In this document: positions 23,205 through 31,497 of the stretch, one piece after another
Numbering within the stretch: the first letter of the stretch is position 1
How the letters are laid out: each line of letters opens with the position of its first letter
Source: Pseudomonas sp. R5(2019)
Lineage (GTDB): Bacteria > Pseudomonadota > Gammaproteobacteria > Pseudomonadales > Pseudomonadaceae
Assembly: GCF_009905435.1 (NCBI RefSeq)
Contig: NZ_JAAAMT010000051.1
Location: forward strand, 1 to 37,918
DNA: 37,918 nucleotides
Direction of reading: 5' to 3'
The notes under the pieces: generated by a model
The model's input: the letters and a program-made list of their open reading frames with translations, nothing else
Database searches by the model: none
What the model was told of the DNA's origin: nothing
Position numbers and translations under genes: made by a program

Positions 23205-25457
23205 ATGAACCGCATGAGCCAGCCCACACCCGTTCCACCGCGCCTGACACCCGTCACGCCCGACGAACACGGTCACAACCATTGCCATGGTCATCAGAAA
23301 AGCTGCTGCTCGGCGACCACCGAGGCGCCTTCGCAGGTCCTGTTCAGTGAAGCGCCCAGCGCTGGCGCGCGCCTGAGCCGCTTTCGGATCGAGGCCATGG
23401 ATTGCCCGACCGAACAGACCCTGATCCAGGACAAGCTGGGCAAGCTTGCCGGCATCGAGCAGCTGGAGTTCAACCTGGTCAACCGCATCCTCGGCGTGCG
23501 CCATGCCTTGCCCGGCACCGAGCCGATTGTGCAGGCCATCGCTTCGTTGGGCATGCAGGCCGAACCGCTGGAGCAGGGCGCATCCCCTGCGTCCCAGGCC
23601 CCGGCAGCGAAAAAGCCGTGGTGGCCGCTGGCGCTTTCCGGCGTGGCGGCGGTGGCGGCGGAAGTTATCCACTTCGGCCAGTGGGCGCCAGACTGGGTGG
23701 TGGCGCTGGTCGCCTTGGTGGCGATTCTCAGCGGTGGGCTGGGCACTTATAAAAAGGGCTGGATCGCCCTGAAAAACCGCAACCTCAACATCAACGCGCT
23801 GATGAGCATCGCCGTGACCGGTGCGGTGTTGATCGGCCAGTGGCCTGAAGCAGCCATGGTGATGTTCCTGTTTACGCTCGCCGAACTGATCGAAGCCCAC
23901 TCGCTCGACCGCGCCCGCCGTGCCATTGGCGGCCTGATGCAACTGGCCCCGGATCTGGCCACCGTGCTGCAGGCCGATGGCCAATGGCGGCAGCAGCACG
24001 TCAAGGACGTGGCCCTGGGTGCCCGGGTGCGGGTGCGCCCGGGGGAGCGGATCGGCCTGGACGGTGAAGTGCTGTCGGGGCAATCCAGCGTCGATCAGGC
24101 ACCGATCACGGGTGAAAGCCTGCCGGTCGAGAAATCAGTGGGCGACAAGCTGTTTGCCGGCACCATCAACCAGGCGGGTGCGCTGGAGTATCGCGTCACC
24201 GCTGCCGCCAACCAATCGACCCTGGCGCGGATTATCCATGCCGTTGAGCAAGCTCAAGGCGCCAAGGCGCCGACCCAGCGCTTTGTCGATCGCTTCTCGC
24301 GGATCTATACCCCGGCGGTGTTTGTTGTTGCGCTGGCCGTCGCGGTGATCCCGCCGCTGTTCATGTCCGGACTCTGGTTCGACTGGATCTATCGCGCGCT
24401 GGTCCTGTTGGTGGTGGCCTGCCCGTGTGCGCTGGTGATTTCGACGCCGGTGACCATCGTCAGCGGGCTGGCCGCTGCGGCGCGCAAAGGCATTCTGATC
24501 AAGGGTGGCGTCTATCTCGAAGCCGGTCACAAACTCGACGTTCTGGCCCTGGACAAGACCGGTACCCTCACCCACGGCAAGCCGGTGCAGACCGATTGTG
24601 TGGTGCTCGACCCACGGGTTGCCGACACCGGGCCGATCATCGCGGCCAGCCTGGCTGCGCGTTCCGACCACCCGGTATCGCTGGCGATTGCTCAGAAATC
24701 CGAGGGTTCACTGCTGCCGGTTGAGGCGTTTACCGCACTCGCCGGTCGCGGGGTACGCGGTGACATCAATGGCGTCACCTACCATCTGGGTAACCACCGC
24801 CTCGTCGAAGAACTCAACCTCTGCTCCCCCGAGCTGGAAGCCCGGCTCGATCAACTGGAGCGCCAGGGCAAGACCGTGGTGTTGTTGCTCGATGCCAGCG
24901 GCCCGCTGGCGCTGTTCGCCGTCGCGGACACGGTCAAGGACAGCAGCCGCGAGGCCATCGCGCAACTGCATGAGCTGGGCATCAAGACCCTGATGCTGAC
25001 CGGCGACAACCCGCACACCGCCGAGGCGATTGCGGCTCAAGTCGGCATCGACCAGGCCCGCGGCAACCTGCTGCCCGCCGACAAGCTGCAAGCCATCGAC
25101 GACCTCTACGCTGCCCGGCACCGGGTTGGCATGGTCGGCGACGGCATTAACGACGCCCCGGCCCTGGCCCGTGCCGAAATCGGCTTTGCCATGGCGGCGG
25201 CCGGCACCGACACCGCCATCGAAACCGCCGATGTAGCGCTGATCGACGACGATTTGCGCAAGATACCGGCCTTTATCAGGCTCTCGCGCACCACCCGTGC
25301 CATCCTGATGCAGAACATCGGGTTGGCGCTGGGGATCAAGGCGATCTTCCTGGCCATGACCTTCGCCGGCATGGCCACCATGTGGATGGCCGTGTTTGCC
25401 GATATGGGCGTGAGCTTGCTGGTGGTCTTCAATGGCTTGCGGTTGTTGAGCAAGTGA
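23205..25457 (+). CDS. cadA: Cd2+/Zn2+/Pb2+-exporting P1B-type ATPase
   Basis: A 750-aa inner-membrane efflux pump. It opens with a His/Cys-rich segment (EHGHNHCHGHQKSCC, about 21–35) and one ferredoxin-like metal domain (RIEAMDCPTEQTLIQDKL, about 61–78) that has a DCPTE motif instead of CxxC. The core carries the membrane CPC (406–408), the phosphorylation site DKTGTLTHGKP (Asp450), the TGES actuator motif (302–305) and the hinge GDGINDAPALARAE. The CPC plus DCPTE combination fits the P1B-2 class for divalent Zn, Cd and Pb. CadR and its operator lie directly upstream. A second in-frame ATG at 23214 is possible. Confidence 0.95.
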   Translation: MNRMSQPTPVPPRLTPVTPDEHGHNHCHGHQKSCCSATTEAPSQVLFSEAPSAGARLSRFRIEAMDCPTEQTLIQDKLGKLAGIEQLEFNLVNRILGVRHALPGTEPIVQAIASLGMQAEPLEQGASPASQAPAAKKPWWPLALSGVAAVAAEVIHFGQWAPDWVVALVALVAILSGGLGTYKKGWIALKNRNLNINALMSIAVTGAVLIGQWPEAAMVMFLFTLAELIEAHSLDRARRAIGGLMQLAPDLATVLQADGQWRQQHVKDVALGARVRVRPGERIGLDGEVLSGQSSVDQAPITGESLPVEKSVGDKLFAGTINQAGALEYRVTAAANQSTLARIIHAVEQAQGAKAPTQRFVDRFSRIYTPAVFVVALAVAVIPPLFMSGLWFDWIYRALVLLVVACPCALVISTPVTIVSGLAAAARKGILIKGGVYLEAGHKLDVLALDKTGTLTHGKPVQTDCVVLDPRVADTGPIIAASLAARSDHPVSLAIAQKSEGSLLPVEAFTALAGRGVRGDINGVTYHLGNHRLVEELNLCSPELEARLDQLERQGKTVVLLLDASGPLALFAVADTVKDSSREAIAQLHELGIKTLMLTGDNPHTAEAIAAQVGIDQARGNLLPADKLQAIDDLYAARHRVGMVGDGINDAPALARAEIGFAMAAAGTDTAIETADVALIDDDLRKIPAFIRLSRTTRAILMQNIGLALGIKAIFLAMTFAGMATMWMAVFADMGVSLLVVFNGLRLLSK

Positions 25458-25461
25458 GGCG

Positions 25462-25791
25462 TTACAGGTGATACACCCTGGAAAGGTAACAGGCCACGAC
25501 ATACGCCAACTGCCATTCGACGGCGGTTTTCAGAGCAGATTTCTCGAGTGGCGAGGACTTGTTCTTGCGTGAGTCGGTTGCAAGCCTTTCCAGGGCTTCA
25601 ACGGCGGCATCAGCGGCGGCCTGCAATTTGAACAGAGACTCGTCAGCAGATGGATCTTTGGCTCTGGCCAGCTGCTTGTCAGCGTCATCCCTGAACTGTT
25701 CAAACTCCAGGTAGGAATAGACTCCGTCTTTGGCGGCTGCGTCGATCTTCTGTTGGAGCAATGCAATGGTGGAGTTGATGCTCAAGGTCAT
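25462..25791 (-). CDS. Hypothetical 109-aa helical protein
   Basis: An unrecognised protein. It has no signal peptide or clear membrane segment. The composition is rich in Ala, Lys, Asp and Glu with long predicted helices (ALLQQKIDAAAKDGVYSYLE, LFKLQAAADAAVEALERL), and the C-terminal part is more hydrophobic (LAYVVACYLSRVYHL). The ribosome site before the ATG is weak. Its stop is only 4 bp from the convergent cadA stop. Its sequence is less GC-rich than that of cadA. It diverges from the LysR gene, and a copy of the 19-nt palindromic repeat lies in that gap. It could be a small structural or accessory protein; no function is proposed. Confidence 0.6.
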   Translation of the reverse strand: MTLSINSTIALLQQKIDAAAKDGVYSYLEFEQFRDDADKQLARAKDPSADESLFKLQAAADAAVEALERLATDSRKNKSSPLEKSALKTAVEWQLAYVVACYLSRVYHL

Positions 25792-25858
25792 GGCAGGGCT
25801 CTAGCGAGAGAAAGGGACCAAGTTGCAACGCGAGCGTAGAACTGCAAGACAACCCGGT

Positions 25859-25877
25859 CTACTGTCAGAAATGACAG
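25859..25877 (+). repeat. Palindromic repeat copy 1 (CTACTGTCAGAAATGACAG)
   Basis: This dyad CTGTCA-GAAA-TGACAG with a conserved CTA on its left occurs three times in the window. This copy lies between the divergent 109-aa gene and the LysR gene, about 63 nt before the LysR start. It is identical over 19 nt to copy 2. Confidence 0.7.
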
Positions 25878-25939
25878 TTCAAACCCGGTAAGATTGGCCG
25901 AATAATGGCCGGCTGCCGGCCTTGATTGGCGAGGAAGTG

Positions 25940-26803
25940 ATGCTCAGTGCCGAGCTGAAAGCGTTTTACATGGTGGCCCGGCTGGGCAGTATTACCCTGG
26001 CCGCGAAGAAGCTTGGCCTCAGCCAGCCGACGGTGACCACTCAGATTCGTCACCTGGAGAGCCAATACGCCGTCGAGTTGTTCTATCGCGGCGGGCGCCG
26101 GCTGACCCTCAGCGACGACGGTGCCCGGCTGCTGCCCATGGTCAAGACCCTGCTGCAGCAGGAAGCCGATATCGAATTCTTTCTGCGCAACAGCGGCCAG
26201 GGTCAGGGCGTCCTGCGTATCGCTGCCACGGCGCCGTATTACATCCTGGATCTGGTGAAAATCTTCCGCGAGCGCCTGGCGCAGGTGGAGGTGTCGGTAG
26301 AAATCGGTAACTCCCAGCAGGTGCTGGAAATGCTCGAGGATTACCGCGTCGACCTGGCCGCCTCGTCGCAGCTGGTCGAGGATACGCGGCTGGTTCGACG
26401 GGTGCTGGGCGCCGACCCGTTGGTGGTGGCGGTGCATCGCAATCACCCGCTGGCCAAGTTCGACTCGGTGCCGATCGGCGCACTCGCCGGGCATTGCCTG
26501 CTGATGCGCGAATCGGGCTCGACCACCCGCCAACTGACCGAAGACATGCTGCGCGAATCAGCTGTGGCGGTGGGCTCATTGCTGGAGATCGGCAGCCGCG
26601 AGTCGATTCGCGAAGGTGTGCTGCGCAACATCGGCATCAGCATCATCGCCCGCCATGAAGTGCCGCATAACCCGGAATTGCGCGTGCTGACGCTCGAAGG
26701 AGCACCGGTGATGCATGAGTATTTGTATTGCCTGAAAGAACGGCGCCAGGCGCGGTTGCCGGCGGCGTTTCTGGGGGTGGCGCAGGAAGTGTGTGCGCTT
26801 TAG
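25940..26803 (+). CDS. LysR-family regulator next to the aminoethylphosphonate transporter
   Basis: A 287-aa LysR-type activator. The N-terminal winged HTH is clear (FYMVARLGSITLAAKKLGLS then QPTVTTQIRHLE, about residues 8–40), and a periplasmic-binding-like effector domain runs from about residue 90. The ATG at 25940 has GAGGAAG directly upstream; the TTG at 25922 is less likely. It is followed on the same strand by a REPIN and then by the aepVWX genes. LysR proteins in this position usually control phosphonate uptake genes, so it is a candidate regulator of that operon, possibly sensing 2-aminoethylphosphonate. This is inferred from context. Confidence 0.85.
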   Translation: MLSAELKAFYMVARLGSITLAAKKLGLSQPTVTTQIRHLESQYAVELFYRGGRRLTLSDDGARLLPMVKTLLQQEADIEFFLRNSGQGQGVLRIAATAPYYILDLVKIFRERLAQVEVSVEIGNSQQVLEMLEDYRVDLAASSQLVEDTRLVRRVLGADPLVVAVHRNHPLAKFDSVPIGALAGHCLLMRESGSTTRQLTEDMLRESAVAVGSLLEIGSRESIREGVLRNIGISIIARHEVPHNPELRVLTLEGAPVMHEYLYCLKERRQARLPAAFLGVAQEVCAL

Positions 26804-26818
26804 ATCGGCGGTGGCTTA

Positions 26819-26895
26819 ATCGCGAGCAAGCTCGGCTCCTACCTATCGCCATTCCGCGCGGCGCGCATTTTGTAGGAGCCGAGCTTGCTCGCGAT
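26819..26895. repeat. REPIN 7 (family c variant)
   Basis: Perfect 24-nt inverted arms (26819–26842 and 26872–26895) lie between the tandem LysR and aepV genes. The arms have GAGCAAGCTC followed by GGCTCC, differing from REPIN 2 at a few paired positions. It lacks the 43-nt inner module, having a 29-nt spacer instead. Confidence 0.88.
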
Positions 26896-27024
26896 GAAGC
26901 CACCTCGGGTTCTCAGGCCAACCCAAATCCGCCAATACCACTATCGGCAGCTTTTGCCTCATTGCCACATACCCTTCGCAATCGCTCCCTAGGATGGCCT
27001 GCATCAGTTCGATGAGGTCCAGCC

Positions 27025-28089
27025 ATGAACACCGCGATTGCAAACCCGGGCGCACAGATGACAGTGCGCGGCATCCACAAGCGCTTTGGCGCCTTTACCG
27101 CGCTGGACGATGTGTCCCTCGATGTGGCCGCTGGCGAGCTGGTTTGCCTGCTGGGGCCGTCCGGGTGTGGCAAGACCACTTTGCTGCGCTGCATCGCCGG
27201 CCTTGAGCGCCAGGACCGTGGCACGCTCTACATCGGCGACCGGGATATCTCGACGTTGCCACCCCAGGCCCGTGATTACGGGATTCTGTTCCAGTCTTAC
27301 GCGCTGTTCCCCAACCTCACCGTCGAAGCCAATATCGCTTACGGCCTGACCGGCAGTGGCCGCGAAGAGACCCGTGAGCGCGTGGCGCAAATGCTCGAAC
27401 TGGTGGGCCTGGTCGGTAGTGAAAAGAAATTTCCCGGCCAGCTGTCCGGTGGCCAGCAGCAACGGGTTGCGCTGGCCCGTGCCTTGGCGCCGGCGCCTTC
27501 GTTGCTGTTGCTCGACGAACCGATGTCGGCCCTCGATGCCCGGGTGCGCGAGCATCTGTGCACCGAGCTGCGCCAGCTGCAGCGCCAGCTGGGCATCACC
27601 ACGCTGATGGTGACCCACAACCAGGACGAAGCCATGCTCATGGCTGACCGCATTGCCGTGATGAACAACGGCAAGGTCGAGCAGTACGCCACCCCGCAGG
27701 ATATCTATGACAAGCCTGCCACGCCGTTCGTCGCCGAGTTTGTCGGCCAGGGCAACTGGCTGCCATTTCGCCGCAGCAGCACCAGCCATGCCCAGGTCGG
27801 TGCCCTGCACATGCGCCTGGCGCCGGATGCCGGCAGTGCGGACCGCGGTCGGCTGTTCTGCCGCCCCGAGGCGATCAGCGTCAACCCGCCTGTGCACGAA
27901 GAAAACCTGTTTGCCGCACAGGTTCGCGAGATCACTTTCCTGGGCAACCGCTGCCGCATGAGCTTCGAGCTCAATGACTTGCCAGGGCATGCGCTGACGG
28001 CCGAAGTGGCGCCCGAGTCGATGCCGCGCCTGGGCTCGCAAAGTATCTGGGTGGCCCTGCCGCCGCGCAGCCTGCAGGTGTTTGCCTGA
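27025..28089 (+). CDS. aepV: 2-aminoethylphosphonate-type ABC transporter ATPase
   Basis: A 354-aa ATP-binding subunit. Walker A is GPSGCGKTT (44–52), the Q-loop lies in ILFQSYALFPNLT (87–99), the ABC signature is LSGGQQQRVALARAL (140–154) and Walker B is LLLLDEP (160–166). A C-terminal TOBE-type extension (about 245–354) is typical of the Pot/Fbp-like importer group. GAGG lies 7 nt before the ATG. It overlaps or abuts the permease gene and is followed by the binding protein in the ATPase–permease–SBP order of the putative 2-aminoethylphosphonate importer described in P. putida as AepXVW. An iron(III) importer is the main alternative. Confidence 0.82.
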   Translation: MNTAIANPGAQMTVRGIHKRFGAFTALDDVSLDVAAGELVCLLGPSGCGKTTLLRCIAGLERQDRGTLYIGDRDISTLPPQARDYGILFQSYALFPNLTVEANIAYGLTGSGREETRERVAQMLELVGLVGSEKKFPGQLSGGQQQRVALARALAPAPSLLLLDEPMSALDARVREHLCTELRQLQRQLGITTLMVTHNQDEAMLMADRIAVMNNGKVEQYATPQDIYDKPATPFVAEFVGQGNWLPFRRSSTSHAQVGALHMRLAPDAGSADRGRLFCRPEAISVNPPVHEENLFAAQVREITFLGNRCRMSFELNDLPGHALTAEVAPESMPRLGSQSIWVALPPRSLQVFA

Positions 28090-28090
28090 G

Positions 28091-29815
28091 ATGGCCGCGC
28101 AGATGAGTGTGCCGCTGATGCACAAGCAAGCGCAGGGCAAGGCCCGCGTGGCGCTGGGTGATCGCCTGTTCGTGGTGGGTGGCAAATCGCTGTTGCTGGT
28201 GCTGCTGACACTGGCCGTATTGATGCCGCTGATGGCGATCTTCTGGCGCGGTTTCAGCGCCGAGGACGGGCAGGGTGGTGGTCTGGTGGCCGCGCGGGAA
28301 CTGTTCACCAGCGCCAACTTCCACTGGCTGTTGGGCAACAGCCTGAAAGTCTCGTTGAGCGTCGCCGCCATCGTGGTACCGGTCGCTTACCTGTTCGCCT
28401 ACGCGCTGCAACGCACGCTGATCCCGGGCAAAGTCGTGTGGCGCGGCATCTCGCTGCTGCCGTTGCTGGCGCCGTCGATGTTGCCGGGCATTGCGCTGGT
28501 CTACCTGTTCGGCAATCAGGGCCTGCTGCGCGGCTTGCTGTCCGACAACATCTACGGCTTCTGGGGCATCGTGCTGGGCGAGGCGATTTACACCTTTCCG
28601 CATGCCTTGATGATTCTGCTCTCGGCCTTGTCGCTGGCCGATGCGCGCTTGTTCGATGCGGCGTCGAGCATGGGCGCAAGCCCGTGGCGCGCCTACCGCA
28701 GCATCACCTGGCCGGCGACGCGTCAGGCGGTGTTTGCCGCGTTCTGTCTGGTGTTCACTCTGACCATCACTGACTTTGGCGTGCCGGTTGTGGTCGGTGG
28801 CGATTACCAGGTGCTGGCACTCGAAGCGTACAAGGCGGTGGTCGGCCAGCAGCAGTTCGGTCGCGGTGCCTTGATCGGCATGGTGTTGTTGCTGCCGGCG
28901 CTGTTGAGCTTTGCTGTCGATGCCTGGCTGCGTCGTCGTCATGGCGATGCCATGAGCGGCCGTGCCCAAGTGTTCAAACCGGTGCCGTCGCGGCTGCGCG
29001 ATGGCTGCTACCTGGCCTTTGTGCTGCTGGTCTGCGCCGCATTGCTGACCGTAGTGGGCATGGCGGTGTACTCGTCGCTGGTGAAATTCTGGCCTTACAA
29101 CCTGTCGTTGTCGCTCAACCATTATCAGTTCGAGGACACCGCTGGCGGTGGCTGGCTGGCCTACCGCAACAGCCTGACCATGGCGCTGGGCACCGCGCTG
29201 ATCGGCAGTGTGGTGATCTTCACCGGGGCTTACCTGATGGAGAAAACCAGCGGGCAACGCAGCCTCAACCTGATCCTGCGCATGCTCAGCTTCGTGCCGA
29301 TGGCAGTGCCAGGCTTGGTGCTGGGCCTGGGCTACGTGTTTTTCTTCAACCTCAATGGCAACCCGCTGCACGTGTTCTACGGCTCGATGGCATTGCTGGT
29401 GGTGTGCACCATTGCCCACTACCTGACCACGGCGCAAATGACCGCGACCACCGCCCTGCGTCAGCTCGACGGTGAGTTCGAAGCAGCTGCGCTATCACTC
29501 AAGGCGCCGCTGTACCGGCACTTCATGCGCGTCACCGTGCCGATCTGCCTGCCGGCCTTGCTGGACATCATCCGCTACCTGTTCGTCTCGGCGATGACCA
29601 CCGTGTCGGCTGCGATCTTCCTCTACAGCCCCGACACCATTCTCGCCGCCGTGGCCGTTCTGAACATGGACGATGCCGGCAATGTCGGCGGCGCGGCGGC
29701 GATGTCGACCCTGATCCTGCTGACCTCGGCCACGGTGTCGTTGCTGCTGGCCTGGGCTTCGCGCGGCCTGTTGCGCCAATCACAAGCCTGGCGCCAGAGC
29801 GCCCCCGGCCAATAA
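28091..29815 (+). CDS. aepW: 2-aminoethylphosphonate-type ABC transporter double permease
   Basis: A 574-aa inner-membrane protein with about twelve hydrophobic segments in two homologous halves, each a complete BPD_transp_1 permease domain. EAA-like loops occur in both halves: LFDAASSMGASPWRAYRSIT near 190–215 and FEAAALSLKAPLYRHFMRVT near 462–485. One polypeptide therefore supplies both membrane half-sites, as in FbpB-type importers. The ATG at 28091 starts 1 nt after the ATPase stop, indicating translational coupling; a TTG at 28082 would overlap it. The substrate is inferred from the matching ATPase and binding protein. Confidence 0.82.
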   Translation: MAAQMSVPLMHKQAQGKARVALGDRLFVVGGKSLLLVLLTLAVLMPLMAIFWRGFSAEDGQGGGLVAARELFTSANFHWLLGNSLKVSLSVAAIVVPVAYLFAYALQRTLIPGKVVWRGISLLPLLAPSMLPGIALVYLFGNQGLLRGLLSDNIYGFWGIVLGEAIYTFPHALMILLSALSLADARLFDAASSMGASPWRAYRSITWPATRQAVFAAFCLVFTLTITDFGVPVVVGGDYQVLALEAYKAVVGQQQFGRGALIGMVLLLPALLSFAVDAWLRRRHGDAMSGRAQVFKPVPSRLRDGCYLAFVLLVCAALLTVVGMAVYSSLVKFWPYNLSLSLNHYQFEDTAGGGWLAYRNSLTMALGTALIGSVVIFTGAYLMEKTSGQRSLNLILRMLSFVPMAVPGLVLGLGYVFFFNLNGNPLHVFYGSMALLVVCTIAHYLTTAQMTATTALRQLDGEFEAAALSLKAPLYRHFMRVTVPICLPALLDIIRYLFVSAMTTVSAAIFLYSPDTILAAVAVLNMDDAGNVGGAAAMSTLILLTSATVSLLLAWASRGLLRQSQAWRQSAPGQ

Positions 29816-29851
29816 ATACCCCACTGACTTTATCGACAAAGGATCCGCACC

Positions 29852-30877
29852 ATGTTCAAGCCACTTGCTCTTGCCGCTGCCGTCCTCACCGCCTTGAGCG
29901 TGCAGGCCCAGGCCGCCGACACCACCCTGACGGTCTACACGGCGCTTGAAGCCGAACAACTGAAGACCTACAAGCAGGCCTTCGAAAAAGCCAACCCGGA
30001 CATCGAGATCAAGTGGGTGCGTGATTCCACCGGGATCATCACCGCCAAGCTGCTGGCCGAAAAAGACCGCCCGCAAGCCGACGCGGTGTGGGGCCTGGCG
30101 GCCTCGAGCCTGGCAATCCTCGACCAGCAGGGCATGCTGCAAAGCTATGCGCCCAAGGACCTGGACAAGATCGGCGGCAACTACCGCGATGCCGCCAACC
30201 CGCCGAGCTGGGTGGGCATGGATGTCTGGGCCGCGACCATCTGCTTCAACAGCATCGAGGCCGAGAAACAGGGCCTGACCAAGCCGGTGAGCTGGCAGGA
30301 CCTGACCAAGCCTGAGTACAAGGGCAAGATCGTGATGCCGAACCCGGCCTCGTCGGGCACCGGCTTCCTCGACGTCAGCGCCTGGCTGCAGACCTTCGGT
30401 GAGAAACAAGGCTGGGCGTATATGGATGGCCTGCACCAGAACATTGGCCAGTACGTTCACTCCGGCTCCAAGCCATGCAAGCTGGCGGCCGCCGGTGAGT
30501 TCCCGATCGGTATCTCCTTCGAATACCCGGCCGTGCAGCTCAAGCGCCAGGGCGCGCCGCTGGAGATCGTGTTGCCGAAGGAAGGCCTGGGCTGGGAAAT
30601 CGAAGCCACCGCGATCCTCAAGAACACCCCGCATGAAGCCGCAGCCAAGCGCCTGGCGGACTTCTCTGCAAGCCCGGCGGCGATGGAGTTGTACAAGGAA
30701 AACTTCGCCGTGCTGGCCCAGCCGGGCATCGCCAAGCCGCAAACCGAACTGCCGGCTGACTATGAGCAGCGGTTGATCAAGAACGACTTCGGCTGGGCCT
30801 CCAAGAACCGCGACAGCATCCTGGCCGAATGGCGCAAGCGCTATGACGGCAAGTCGGAGAAAGTGGCACAGCAGTAA
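29852..30877 (+). CDS. aepX: 2-aminoethylphosphonate-type periplasmic binding protein
   Basis: A 341-aa exported binding protein (signal MFKPLALAAAVLTALSVQAQ, cleavage near AQA-AD). The mature start TLTVYTALEAEQLKTYKQAF and WVRDSTGIITAKLLAEK closely match the PhnS2/AepX group of putative 2-aminoethylphosphonate receptors, related to iron-binding FbpA-like proteins. AAGGAT lies upstream of the ATG and the gene follows aepW by 36 bp. No aminoethylphosphonate transaminase (phnW) or phosphonoacetaldehyde hydrolase (phnX) gene follows, so the catabolic enzymes must lie elsewhere. Substrate by family resemblance only. Confidence 0.83.
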   Translation: MFKPLALAAAVLTALSVQAQAADTTLTVYTALEAEQLKTYKQAFEKANPDIEIKWVRDSTGIITAKLLAEKDRPQADAVWGLAASSLAILDQQGMLQSYAPKDLDKIGGNYRDAANPPSWVGMDVWAATICFNSIEAEKQGLTKPVSWQDLTKPEYKGKIVMPNPASSGTGFLDVSAWLQTFGEKQGWAYMDGLHQNIGQYVHSGSKPCKLAAAGEFPIGISFEYPAVQLKRQGAPLEIVLPKEGLGWEIEATAILKNTPHEAAAKRLADFSASPAAMELYKENFAVLAQPGIAKPQTELPADYEQRLIKNDFGWASKNRDSILAEWRKRYDGKSEKVAQQ

Positions 30878-30900
30878 TACCCGGTTTTACGCGAACCGGT

Positions 30901-30983
30901 GTAGGAGCGGACCTGGCCGCGATGGGCTGCGCAGCAGACCCCGGGGCCGCTGCGCGCCCCATCGCGGCCAGGTCCGCTCCTAC
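30901..30983. repeat. REPIN 8 (family d, GGCCAGGTCC core) with 43-nt inner module
   Basis: Perfect 23-nt inverted arms (30901–30923 and 30961–30983) lie between the convergent aepX and cdhB. The inner region 30921–30963 differs at only two positions from that of REPIN 2 although the outer arms are of another family. Confidence 0.9.
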
Positions 30984-31013
30984 AAGTCCGCATGTTCAGG
31001 TAGGACAGTGGTC

Positions 31014-31484
31014 TTAACCCGGCAACTGCATCACCCGCCCCACATATTCAGGCCTGGGCAGATCCACCTGTTCAGCCTGAATCTCCAACAACCGCTTTGC
31101 CACCCCCTCACTGAACGGCACCGACCGCGGTCCCGCCAGATCCACATGCAGCAGCATCTGCTCACTGACCGCCACCGGCTCATCCAGCGCCTGGATGTGC
31201 AGGCTGTGATAAAGGTGCACGCGCTTGCGATCAACCCCGAGGATCTGCGTGCGGACTTGAACGGCGGTCCCCAGCTTCACCTCATGCAGATAGTTCAGGT
31301 GACACTCCAGCGTGAACAACGAGTTGCCGCTGGCGGTGCGGTTGTCGCTGTCCAGGCCGATATGGTCCATGAAGGCATCGGTGGCATAGCTGAAAATCAG
31401 CAGGTAAAAGGCATCGCGCAGATGCCCGTTGTAATCGACCCAATCGGCCTGGACCTCGGTCTGGTAGGTGAGCAACGCTGGCAT
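31014..31484 (-). CDS. cdhB: Betainyl-CoA thioesterase of carnitine catabolism
   Basis: A 156-aa hot-dog-fold thioesterase of the 4HBT type. The active-site helix motif DYNGHLRDAFY (Asp17, His21) is present, and the following hydrophobic strand pattern fits the fold. In P. aeruginosa the CdhB protein hydrolyses betainyl-CoA, made by CdhC, to glycine betaine and CoA. The ATG at 31484 has GGAG 7 nt upstream, sitting at the end of cdhA; a GTG at 31487 is less likely. It is the last gene of the caiX–cdhC–cdhA–cdhB run, 13 bp after cdhA. A REPIN follows. Confidence 0.88.
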   Translation of the reverse strand: MPALLTYQTEVQADWVDYNGHLRDAFYLLIFSYATDAFMDHIGLDSDNRTASGNSLFTLECHLNYLHEVKLGTAVQVRTQILGVDRKRVHLYHSLHIQALDEPVAVSEQMLLHVDLAGPRSVPFSEGVAKRLLEIQAEQVDLPRPEYVGRVMQLPG

Positions 31485-31497
31485 CACAAGGCTCCGG

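Noticed and set aside
26804..27024. Promoter for aepV
   Set aside because: Several TTGCC-like and TAGGAT-like hexamers exist, but none has acceptable spacing.
27004..29437. Two long open frames antisense to the aepV and aepW genes
   Set aside because: The plus-strand genes carry Walker, signature and EAA motifs; the antisense frames are Gln/His/Arg-rich shadows.
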